Source: Paralichthys olivaceus
Lineage: Eukaryota > Chordata > Actinopteri > Pleuronectiformes > Paralichthyidae
Length of the DNA: 64,000 nt
Direction: 5' to 3'
NCBI RefSeq assembly: GCF_024713975.1
Contig: NC_091112.1
Location: forward strand, 3,165,001 to 3,229,000
Below, one piece after another: positions 46,101-55,933 of the stretch. The first letter of the stretch is position 1. Every line of letters begins with the position of its first letter. The notes beneath the pieces were generated by a model. It did not search any database. It was not told the DNA's origin and saw only the letters and a list, made by a program, of their open reading frames with translations. Position numbers and translations under genes: made by a program.

Positions 46101-47685
46101 TTTCACTGTGAGGAACAGTGTGTGAATCGTAAGAGATGCACAATATATGAGGTGCAGTGAGAATATGAAATAAACACAGACCAGAAATACAAAAACAAAA
46201 AAAAAAAAGACAGATCGATATGTTTCAGCTGCTGGAATCACACGGCAAACAAGTGAAGACGCTTGTTTGGACGAGCTCACAAATACTGAAATTAAAGGTT
46301 AATTTTCATCGTGAATCAATCGCTCATGTCCTTGGTATTTGCTGTGAGCTTCTGGAGTCTGACCCGCGTGAGAGAAACTAGATTTTATTCATATATATCT
46401 ATCTACTCTGTGGTTGTCTGAGGTCTGAGCAGGAAAACTCAGACCTGCCTTGTAGCATGAACACACAAATAAATATGTGAAGAGCATCATTCACAGAAAC
46501 AGAATATAAACCATTCGAATCTCTCTGGACAGTAAAACTTGCGCCTCGTAGCTTTAACATTGTCTGATGTCGTGAGACTTGTTGCGTTAATTTAACACCA
46601 CGTCTCGAATCCTTCGTGTCTCGAGCCCCGTCTCTGTCTCTTTGTCTCATTCATCTACTCCTCTCTCTCGTTAGTCAACAACAGCTTCTGTGTTTTATTT
46701 CAATTTTCCTCTCTGAGAGGTTTGACATCTTCACTCGTCTGTTTTTAACACCGTCTGCATCAACCAGTTTTAGAGCGCAGATGGATCCCGGGTGATATTT
46801 TCAGAGGGAGTCGAAATTAGGCTTCCGAGGAAAAGGTTCATCGTGTGTTCCTAAAAATCAAGCTTGTTAAAACGCAATAAAAAAGGACTCCACATGAATG
46901 AGTGTCTGTTAAAGTGGCTTTTAGAGGATCATTAAAAGTTTGTATGTACTAGAAAACTGTTATTCTGCTAGAAGCTCGGATAATGAAGCTTTTAGTGAAG
47001 GAATGTTTTTGAGAGATAATGAAACAAAGTAATGGGTTTTGTTGTTGACTGTGCTGCTGAGGCTTTAAGAGGTCACATTATGTTTTCAAACTGGCTTTGG
47101 TAAAACTTTGTTCTGCTTATCGGCATCCGCAAATACACGAGGATCCGGTATTATCTGTGCGATGACCCGACAGTTCAGAACACAAATACTTCAAATTACA
47201 AATGCGAGGACGTGAGGATCTGATTTAAAGCCCTCCTCACGTTTATTCAAGTCACCTGTGGAATGAGCGAAGACGAGGCCAAAGGAAAAGCACGAAACAC
47301 AGAAACGGTTTCTCAGTGTGGACACTTTTTTAACTGATTAAAAAAAAAAAGATCCTCTCTGTCTGAATCACGCTTTTCTGTTTTTTTTCTCGCAGGCTAC
47401 GTTCAGGCATCCAAACGGGATAAAAAGTTTGCGACCTGTGCTCCAAACTTTTCCTACGCTTCGCTGTGCGAGTGTCTCCGCCGCGCGTTCATCTACCGGC
47501 AGCCGGCGCCAGTGGAGACGGTGCTCTTCAACCGGAAGCAGGGTCGGCAGATAGGACAGGTTGCCAAGCAACAGGTGGCCAGTCTGGACTCCGACAAACC
47601 CATCCTGGGATTCAGAGCGACCAATGAGAGACTGTTCATCCTGACCTCCGGTAACCTCTTTGTTCTAAAGGTCAATAATAATTAG
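28111..47685 (+). CDS. nudcd1: NudC domain-containing protein 1 (NUDCD1)
   Basis: Complete gene, ten coding exons: 28111-28225, 29526-29680, 31380-31565, 32359-32542, 33416-33604, 37019-37226, 39661-39805, 40417-40542, 45908-46067, 47396-47685 (stop TAG 47683-47685); 585 aa against 583 in human. NUDCD1 (also CML66/OVA66) is a cytosolic and nuclear protein with a CS/p23-like domain, in a family with chaperone-like activity; it has been reported to bind the RNA helicase DHX15. N-terminal: [20 protein letters not shown] domain (about residues 277-360) opens with [18 protein letters not shown]-terminal: [18 protein letters not shown] and [19 protein letters not shown], nearly as in human. All joins keep frame; exon 6 has a weak donor (GTTCGC). 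Introns total about 18 kb and hold several repeats and possible regulatory islands. The next gene, trhr, is transcribed towards it. Confidence 0.96.
28292..28668. mobile_element. MITE-like nonautonomous DNA element with terminal inverted repeats
   Basis: In nudcd1 intron 1. The left end TTAAAGGTCCAGCGTGGA matches, inverted, the right end TACACACTGTACCTTTAA at 15 of 18 positions. The interior (GGACCCTCTCTACGGAGG, CGCCATGTTTTTTTACAG, TTTTTATGACAACTGAAG) is that of a family I recognise from many teleost introns. Length 377 bp, no coding capacity. Target-site duplication is not clear. Confidence 0.8.
29150..29400. repeat. Possible LINE tail remnant
   Basis: Contains TTGATCCCAAGGACGACAA-like sequence and, further on, CACAACACAAGACAAGCAC, both resembling parts of a common fish retroposon 3' end. 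Diverged; limits uncertain. Confidence 0.35.
31170..31360. repeat. Dispersed teleost repeat, copy next to nudcd1 exon 3
   Basis: Reads GATTCTGGTGCAGCTC, an A-run (31229-31255), then TTTTCTCAGTTTTTTCACAG, GAAATTTGGTGCAGCTTGAT and GTTGGGCCGTGG. The order is that of a family whose canonical copy ends in ATTTGGTGCAGCTTGATTG...TTGGGCCTTGGCGGAGG. Exon 3 starts only about 20 bases beyond it. Confidence 0.6.
33605..37018. other. nudcd1 intron 5
   Basis: No gene. It holds a GT microsatellite (about 34887-34904), an A-run at 36570-36583 preceded by a tRNA-box-B-like sequence (see findings), and several A/T-rich stretches. The open frames of 60-100 codons resemble nothing I know. Confidence 0.5.
37019..39805 (+). 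CDS. nudcd1: nudcd1 exons 6-7: CS (NudC-type) domain
   Basis: Exons 37019-37226 and 39661-39805, about residues 277-394. The CS fold is seen as [57 protein letters not shown] and [19 protein letters not shown]: the usual seven-strand arrangement with the W-x-(Q/E)-T start and the acidic DxEsSTW-like strand. The first of these exons has a non-consensus donor (AAAAG then GTTCGC), but splicing to the next exon gives an AGC codon (Ser) and a perfect continuation, so I accept it. Confidence 0.9.
38138..38315. repeat. Dispersed teleost repeat, internally deleted copy
   Basis: Starts with ACCTCCGCCAAGGAGGTCAT and ends with GGACTGTTGGGCCTTGGCGG then AGTTATGTGCTCTGC and a CCATTCCAGTT, both recognisable ends of the same family as 31170-31360, in nudcd1 intron 6. 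The middle part is mostly missing. Confidence 0.65.
39870..39905. repeat. Retroposon-like tail
   Basis: CAGGGATTAATAAAGTGTTT then CTGATTCTGATA is the characteristic end of a common fish LINE/SINE family. It lies 65 bases beyond nudcd1 exon 7. Confidence 0.5.
40126..40147. repeat. (TCC)n tract
   Basis: Short homopyrimidine trinucleotide run in nudcd1 intron 7, about 270 bases before exon 8. Its antisense frame reads as Gly-rich, which is not meaningful. Confidence 0.85.
40543..45907. other. nudcd1 intron 8 (largest intron)
   Basis: 5.4 kb. Contains the repeat at 44836-44990 and GC-richer islands around 40640-40880 and 45120-45680 that have the look of conserved noncoding DNA. No coding exon or RNA gene is seen; the next real exon is preceded by a pyrimidine tract and CTCTCTCCAG. 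Confidence 0.5.
44836..44990. repeat. Dispersed teleost repeat, third copy in nudcd1
   Basis: In nudcd1 intron 8: GTTTGTTTGTTAGTTTGTTAG, AGCAGGATTACGAAGGATGAG and AAATCTGGTGCAGATCCAAAC, TGGATCCAGTGAATTT. These are the central parts of the same family as 31170-31360 and 38138-38315. Confidence 0.55.
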
Positions 47686-47926
47686 ATCCCCTTGGAGTGG
47701 ATATCTCATTACGCTCTTAGAGTCAGATCATTCCAAACTGAAGATGTTTTATCTGCGACATCTGAAAAACAAAACGTCCTTATTTGTAAATTTGTTCTTC
47801 ACGTGTCGGCGATGAGATCGATTTCCTCGTGTTTCACATTTTAAGTCTGTGTCAGAAAAATGTCTGAGATCAACAAACTGAACTGACAAATTGTGGTGAT
47901 TATCATTCACAAGCTGAGGTTTTCAA

Positions 47927-47932
47927 AATAAA
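47927..47932 (+). terminator. nudcd1: Probable nudcd1 polyadenylation signal
   Basis: AATAAA 242 bases past the stop codon. A second candidate lies at 48214-48219. Either would give a short 3' UTR. Confidence 0.5.
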
Positions 47933-50900
47933 CTTCCATGAGACATGTGTTACTTTGCCACAGTGTTTTAAAATGTTTTTTTTTTTTTTGTGGATCTGAA
48001 AGTTCTGCGAAGTGAAACAGCGTTACATCACGATACCCCACATTTTCATTATGCGCTCCAGCAGCTAGTCTGGCACAAACACAACCGGGTGAATCGAGAG
48101 CGGAAGCCGACTCACGCAACAGAGTCGCCCAGCCAATCAGAGGGGGGGGGGGGGCCTAAAGAGGCAGCAGCGGACAGAATGAGGATAGGGATGTGTTTCC
48201 TGAATATATAGAAAATAAAATAAAATGATCTCATAACTCCCATTTTCTGATAATGGATCATTCACAAACATTTTCAGTTTTATGAAATCCAGTGTAGAAA
48301 AACTGTACAACTGTATAAATGTGTCTGTAAGGAACGGCTGTGTGTGTTACAGTCTCCATCATCAGTTGTAGTAACTTGTTGGGGGGGGAGACGAGGAGGA
48401 AATCCTTTTTTTTTTTTTTTTTTTACAATCATCACTGTGGGAATATGAAAGAAACAAAGCTGCATTTCCATTAATTTGCATAAACATGATCACAAATCCC
48501 ACCGGCTCTTTTTGCATTAAACTCCATCTTGAAGGAAACAGTCGGACTTGAAGCTTTAAATCTCAAGAGGTCTGAACATTCAATCACGTCTTTTCTTAAT
48601 GTGGTTTTTCTTCTCTTTATTCTGGTGGTGATGGTTATTTGAAAGGAAGAGCTACTCGCTCGCAGTACGTCTATAAATACTCAGATGGATACTGATGCGC
48701 TTTTTCTCCGGGCTTTTATACCAGAGTGCATCTGCTACTTGGAAACCTGGGATTCAAAATAGACAAAAGTTCACGTTTTAAACTTTTCTACTTCCCCTCC
48801 ATGGAAACCGCAGCTCGTGAATCCTCATCCTCCACATCTTGAGCCAAACTGCAGCTCGTAAACAAACGTCTCTACTTTGCCGCTTTCTATTTTCTATTTA
48901 AAGAAGAAGCCCACTCATCCTGTCCACCCAACAGAAACCAAAAGAGATGCTAATGGACTTTTTTTGTAGAAATAAATAGAAGCTCCACTTCCTCTTCTTT
49001 GTGTTTTCTTTGAATGAACAGGGATCAATTCTTTTTAGATTAAAAGGGACTAGAGTTTAAACACAACATCGGCTCATCAGTGTTTCTTCGTGTTGAATCA
49101 AAGGCAACGACAAACAGGAGCCAGCCGGTCGGTCGGGGATTGATATTCAGAAATTATAGGGGGAGCTGCTCGAACTGCTCAAATTGCCAGTGATGTGTGA
49201 ACTGGAACATTAAGTAACGACGCACATTGTCTTGTCCCAGTCGAAGGCAGCTTCACAATTCAATAGTCTTCATCAGGATGGGCAATTTTGTGTCCTCAGT
49301 TCCCCCGAGTCCTGCCCCTCTCTGAGGAGACTGCTAAAGCCACAACACAGTGCGGGTAAACAGCCGTATCTCTTTACTCTGTGTTTGTTTTGTTCTGGAA
49401 AATCCAGTTTACTCTCAGTTTTATCCAATTAGTGATCTACAATTAAATTAGGCCAGACTGTTTGTTTTTATTAGCTGCAGCAGCATCCCAGAATTACTTG
49501 AAGGCGACCTGTCAGAGCCACTGATGTCCCCGAGGATCAGCTCCGCTTACTCAGAGACAGAGAGGAAAGAAAAACTGGTTATCGAGCCTCCTGACCACAG
49601 AGAATTGAATTGAGAATTGTTACCGCTCGACCGTCTGCGTTTCCCAACCCTCCGAACCACAGCTTTGAACAAACTGAATTAAACGAGCGTGTCTAAGATT
49701 GACGGCCTTGTATGGTTTTTATTTAATCAGCTCCTCTGAGTGAGTTCCATTGGCCGCAGGGTCAGGAGAGTGGATCTGGATCTAAATCCAAATGAAGATT
49801 CCTGGTTTGACAGCGACAAACAGCTGCATCATATTTCAGGACCACAATGAAAATAAAGGTTTAGATTCGGGTGCGTTTACTAATGCGTGAGTCATATTAG
49901 ATTTCACATGCTGCTTTGAGGAAGTTAATCAAATGTAATGAATTTATTTTATAAGTTGGTTCATTTTGATATCAGGTCTCCTGTAATATCAGTCAGGCAG
50001 ATTCATCAGTATTGGGGTTGTGACCGACCTTGATAAACTATCAGCGACGTGAACGACCCACAGGAAAAAAAACCAAAAAACTTTCTTTGTCATTGTCAAA
50101 ATGTCAAATTCTGGGTTTCCACTGAAAATCACACTCACAATGATCCCGGGATTCATATCAGCCATCTTGAAGTAATCTCCACTGTGAGGTCACAGATGTG
50201 ATATAAGCTGATACAGGATCAGTATTCATGATATCATGGAAAGTAAACATTATGCTAAGCAGCAGGCTAACCTGATAAAGTATGAAATCAATTGGCCGTG
50301 GAGCTTTTTACGGAACAAACCTTTTCCCCAGTAAATAAAGACCACTGTCAAGAGAGAAAACAAGAATCGGTGCTCGATAAGAGAAAAACCCCGAGTTCCT
50401 GAGAGAGAAAGGTCGATCGGTTCATCTCCATAAAAAGAAACCCTTTAATCCATGTTCCATCCAGTGAATCTCTCAGCCGAGGCCCAGCAGCCTCCCTCAT
50501 GAAACCACATTTAAATTCTCTGGTTTTATTTGGATCTGTGCTGAATTGTACACACTCCGAAAAATCTGAACTGAGAGACCTTTAAAAAAAAAAAAAAAAA
50601 AAAAAAATCATTGGTTTGTGATTAAACCTGCGTCTCTCTCTGCAGATGTAATTGACACCTTGAAAATGACGGAACAATTAAAGTAAACAAACCCACGTAT
50701 TCCTGCAGTCGCAGAATCACACACGTCAATCCAGACCCAGCTGATTGCACATTCTTCTGTAATGAACCCCCCCCCCGATGTCATCAGCAGAACTGAAGCA
50801 GAGTAATTCGTCGTACCTGCACGGTCACGTCTGCACATACAAAGTGGGAACATCTTCAAATCACATTCATGCAGCATTTCTATCTGGAAAAAACCCGTCC

Positions 50901-53250
50901 ACCCAGAAGAGAATCTACATTTTGTCCTTTTCCCCAATAGGACCAGCACAATCTGGATGTTCCTGTGAATGTGTGGTCTCATTATCTCAGACTGAATCCA
51001 TCAGAGAACTTTCATTAATTAAGTTGCATGAAATTTAAAAACTGTAATTTTCCGTCAGGCCCTTTTTTTTATTTAAACAGCCGCTCGCCACGCTGCGTTC
51101 TCGTCCACGTGTAATTACTCATAAAAGCTGAGGCTGCTCCCTGGTTGCAGTAGAGCTGTAATTACCCCGCCCCTCGTCTCCGTCCGTGGTGTCACAGCAT
51201 GTGTCACACATCCATTATCACAGAACAAGCGTTTTTTATTGAGCTGAAACACATTGATTTCACAGCTAATGAGCCAGAAAGTTTCTTGTCTCTTCACCTG
51301 AATAACGTTCCTCTCTCGGCTCATCCTCCCTCGTCCTCCTCTTCTCTCTGAGCGAGCCACGCCTCCTCGTAGTGACTGTTTGTCGCCCTCCCTCCGAACT
51401 TTACCTTCTCCTCTCCGCTTCCTTCTCTGCACCTCGTCTGTTTTGACACCTGATTAATCTCAGTTCAGGCACGTTGATGTTACAGCACCGTTATTTAAGG
51501 GGCAGCGATGTGATTCATAATTCAGGGCCTGCGTCCTGCACACTTCCTCTTAATTACACCCTGTCATACAAGAACTGAATTTTAAATTGTAATCACCACT
51601 TTTTCTTTTCTTTTAATTTTCTTGCTCGTTGCTAATAGATAATTGCCCTGGAATCTTTTATTCATTTCCCAGAAAGCACCTGTCAATCACAGCGGAGTAA
51701 TGTATGTGTGTTTTAATGGATTTTTCTGGTGATGAAGTTTATTTGAGGAATAAAATAACTTAGTCAGGTTAAAAAGTTTGCATTTACGTGGAATTAGTTT
51801 CGAAATAAATTTTAAATTAATGTTCCGTGATGAAGGACGAGGAGGAAACAATCCTGGGAATTTGGTGTAAATGTAAAAAAATCTAAATCTTAAATCTAAA
51901 TCCTGGATCCTCTGCAAAGTTTTTCAGGTTTCTTCTTGCTCCATTAAGTTAAATCAAGCTGCAACAAATCACACACTCACAGATATTACGGCATGAACGG
52001 ACGAGCGGTTTCTCTAAAGGCTCAGTTCCTGTGATGTCTCCGCTCGGCAGCCTTGAGCTGCTTTCCCACCAAATGAAAAGCTCATATCAAACTTGTTGAG
52101 AGCATTCGTTGGACCGCCTGCATCACCTGTAACCACAGTAACGGCTTCTTCAGTGGAAAAACACTGCTGCTCACTTTTTGTCAGTGAAGTGTTGAATTCA
52201 GGTCCAGACTGAAACACCTCTGGGAGCTCAGTGTGACACTTTGTGCAAACGTTTCTCCTCAGAAGATGAATCCTCGTGATCCTCCAGCGTCTTCGGTTTT
52301 TGATCGAAAGGTCTGAAACAACTTGAACTGATAAAGATACTCGACGTCTCTAAAGACATCATCAGGCTTCATTTTGCTGCTGTTCTGATTTATTTTATGA
52401 AATAAATCATTTAAATCCTAAACAATCTCATTCTCTGTTTACAGCTTGTAATCTGTAACATACGTGAAAGGTTCACGTTTCATTCTGCCGGCTGCTGTTC
52501 AGAGTCGCTACGAGCTCTACAAACACCTAGAAGGACAGAGAGAGAGAGAGAGAGAGACCTTCACCAAGGCTAACTCTCTATTTCACCATGTTAAAGAAAA
52601 AGATACGTGTGTTTATCCGTATCCACTCCAAAATTAAACGAGTTGGAGGCTCCAGGGAAACCGTATGAAGCCTTTTGAAATTCCACTCACGCAGTTTTCA
52701 GGCCTGTGATGGCTGTAAATTAGCAGTTAAGTGAAACTGCTCTCAGGGAGAGCAGACGAGGGGATGCTCCACAGACATGACGGCTCAATTTCAGAATCCC
52801 ATGTACGAGTGGCGGGTCTGAACGGCGGGCGTGTTATTGTTGGATGAGCTGCAGTGATGGGAGCTGTGGTGACACATTCACAAACTAGACATCGAGTTCT
52901 GTTCCTCTGTCAGAACAATAAACTGGAGAGCGACAAGGACAAGAAAGGACTGAACCGTTCTGCAAACTGCTCATATCAAACGTCCGCTCAGTCATGGAGC
53001 TGAAAGGAAAGAACAGGTCGCGCCCGAAAATATTTATTTTGATTCACAAAATCAGGATCTTCATCAGGAATCTACAGCCAGGATTCATTTTTGATTGAAC
53101 TTTTTCAATCTTCTAATCAGTGAGAGGGACCTGATGGACTGTGAGACGAGCACAAGTGGAAGATTTTTTCTACCAGCAGAACAGAAAATGTGACGTCCGC
53201 CAAAATGTGAAATAATCACAAAAAAAACAAGGCAAAAAAAAAAACAACAA
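47933..53250. other. Spacer between nudcd1 and trhr 3' ends
   Basis: No gene recognised. Features: a G run at about 48142-48153, T-run 48403-48423, A-run 50583-50606, C-run 50768-50776, AG repeat 52537-52557. The 50600-51720 part is dense in TAATTA/TAATTG/TGATT motifs and may be regulatory. Open frames up to 124 codons (for example 50608-50982 minus) are not supported by similarity or splice signals. Confidence 0.5.
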
Positions 53251-55507
53251 ACAATCTAATTCCAGAAAGATCTTTATTCAGAACATAAAGATAAAATGTA
53301 CAAATGAAGTGTTTCTGGACGAACATCAAAATATTCACAGCTTCACATTTATCTGAAAAGTGAGACCAAAGCAGCAGCTTCCACAGAGAACATCACAAAA
53401 TGATATTTCTAGTGTTTTAATGGACAATAAATAAAGAATAAAGAAAACTTCACACATTTCTCTTTACTTCAGCCTTGAACTAGATCTTGCACTTGCCCGC
53501 ACGTTTCTTTTAAATCCCATTTTAACAATTAAAATCTGTTCTTTACATGAATTACATTTGTTTTTATTTTTATCTATATCGTATGAAAAGCACTTTGAGC
53601 TGCATCTCTTGTATGAAAGCTGCTTTATTATTAGTATTATTATTAATAATGAAAGTCAGAGTGGTGTAAAAATATTCAGCAAACAGAGGAGTTAGCATAA
53701 ACAACAGTAAATGCACAGATACTGATACTCGAGGCTTTTACAGTATTGGTACAATCATGAAAGAGGCTGTCGCTGTTATTTGTTCCATCTACAGTAATAA
53801 ATGAAGCTTGTTCCAGAGCGACAGTTTCATCTGCTGCCCAAATATATCATGTGCGACAGCCGATGCTCTGATCCGGCAGAAAACACCACACGACATCAGT
53901 CAGGCGTCCACGCAACTAAAAATACGAGACGAGCGAAGCGACCATTTGTCAAATCCACAGTTCCAACAATACAAAACCCAAAGTTCACTCTACTTCGGCT
54001 TGAAATCACAAACACTGACGATTAGATGTCATCTACAGTGACTTGAATCACGTTGCACTCTCTGTGACAATATATACAGACTTTCACACTGTAAACAAAT
54101 AAAACAGGATTCATGAGCTCTCGCAACAAGGCGTCTTTTTAAAGGGTTATAAGTTGTGACCGGTTTTGTTAAAGTAACAGTTTAACATGAACACGATCAT
54201 GAGACGTCAGGAATCAATGGTTATAACTAACCAGTTGTTGAAAATGTAATTTGTTCGAGGAGTCACATTGTCGGAAAAGTTGAATTTGTGTTTGACCAAA
54301 GTCTTTTTTTTGTTTGTAGGAAAAATGAGAACGTCTGGTAAGTAAAACAGAATTACGCCTTATTTGCACAGTTTCTTCTAAATCCTGGATTAATGATGTT
54401 GAGTCCTCTGTAGGACACGTTTTCCTGGGGACTAATTATCTGCAGGACAACACATCGATTAAAAAGCAAATGTCGACATCGTGCTCCGGGTTATTGGTCG
54501 CAGACATTTGACTCCATGGTCTGAAAAAGAATATTCCTTTGAACGGCTGCATGAGAAAAAAGCACCGAGAACCCAAAGCTTGTTCCGACAGTTCTTACCT
54601 AGAAATAAAATCATAGAACACAACTTATAACCCGTTTATAAAGAAACGCCACAGCGGCAAATATCTAACTTCTTTTTTTGGCACTTTTTAAATTTGAGTA
54701 ACAAAGTTCTTTGTACACGCTCGTTCTCAGACCTTGGACGAAATTAACTCCGGCCTCCGGAGCCGTCGGCACGGTCTCTGCTGGTTCGTGCTCAAGGCTG
54801 CGTACACGACTTTCACAATAAAACAAGGGCCTGTTGTGTGAGTGAAGGTTCCGGTGTGACTCAAAACCCGAAAACGGTGGGACAGCAGGATATTTTTGAG
54901 AAAAACGATAAATTTACTGGTGGAAAATGTTGCAGCAAATGTATCCGGGTCAGACGCGTCGGCATCGATCCGTTTGGTTGTGTCATGTTTTTGGTTTCCT
55001 GTGGCGTTAAGGCCTCGCTGACCGGTTATCACTTAACGCGTCGTGAACAGTTCACTGACGCAACATTTCTTTGTGTTGAAGTTCACATGATGTCAATCGC
55101 CGCTCCTCGGATCTGCCGACGTGAGAAGTGACTCTGTGACACAACAACACATATCTGAGGTGAGAGTGATGCATTTGTTGGCGGTTACGTTTTGTTGGCT
55201 CATTTACAGAAGATCACGAGGTCGGGTACGAGATGAGACGACGGCCGTGCAATGGAGAGCACTTATCTGCCCACGTTTGAGTCTTTACAACGTCCGGGGT
55301 CGTTCTCGATGGAGAGCGTTTGGCTTTGTGCCTCGAAGACTGTCTTCATGCATCAGTGTCTTTGTTTGCGACTCTAGCTACAGCGAGCCGCCTTTCAAAA
55401 GGTCAGCAGGCTCTCAAGGAACAATACTCCCACTGAACGGACTCCATCAAGGGACATTTTCATGGTCGGTGGATCCTTAGAATCGTCTCTCTGGTCTCCA
55501 ACGAGCC
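53251..55507 (-). other. trhr: Probable trhr 3' UTR region
   Basis: No second gene is seen downstream of trhr before 53.25 kb. AATAAA-type signals on the minus strand occur at 53273-53278, 53563-53568 and 53624-53629. A 3' UTR of 1.9-2.2 kb is plausible for this receptor, but the end cannot be fixed. Overlapping open frames of about 100 codons near 54.7-55.5 kb on both strands have no recognisable content. Confidence 0.35.
53563..53660. repeat. Retroposon 3' tail remnant
   Basis: GAAAAGCACTTTGAGCTGCA, TCTTGTATGAAAGCTGC and then TTATTATTAGTATTATTATT match the well known ...CACTTTGAGCTGCATTT...GTGCTATATAAATAAAG(TTA)n end seen in many fish genes. It lies where the trhr 3' UTR would be. Confidence 0.6.
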
Positions 55508-55933
55508 TCAGGCGTCGCTGAAGTTCACCTTCCCGTACACGCAGGGGTTGGGAAACATCATCTTCTGATCTGAGAGCAGGTCGTCCATGACGGTGAGCTC
55601 CTCCAGCTCCGTGGTGAAGTGGTCGGTGCTCTCCACCATCGACGTGTCCTTGACGGCGCTGTAGGTGAGGGCCATGCTGTAGGCGGCGGGTTTGTCGGAG
55701 CCCTTGCTCCTGCAGCGGCAGATCTTGCGGAAAGCAGCGCGGAACTTCTGCGACATGGCGTTGTAGATGACCGGGTTGATGGCGCTGTTGAGGTAGATGC
55801 AGATCCGGCAGAAGAGCAGGAACCAGGTGTCCAGGTAGGCCGGGTCCAGGAAGGAGTTGACCACCACCAGGGTGCGATACGGCATCCAGAGCGTGGCGAA
55901 CAGGATCACCACCACCGCGAGCATCTTTGTCAC
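55508..55933 (-). CDS. trhr: trhr coding exon 2 (TM6 to C-terminus)
   Basis: 426 bp. Opens with [19 protein letters not shown] immediately after the acceptor (CCCTACAG). It ends with an acidic, Ser/Thr-containing tail ([17 protein letters not shown]) like the human internalisation-related tail. Confidence 0.96.
   Translation of the reverse strand: MTKMLAVVVILFATLWMPYRTLVVVNSFLDPAYLDTWFLLFCRICIYLNSAINPVIYNAMSQKFRAAFRKICRCRSKGSDKPAAYSMALTYSAVKDTSMVESTDHFTTELEELTVMDDLLSDQKMMFPNPCVYGKVNFSDA

Noticed and set aside
55121..55480. 119-codon plus-strand frame in the trhr 3' flank
   Set aside because: No recognisable domain, no splice signals, and on the opposite strand of the probable trhr 3' UTR.
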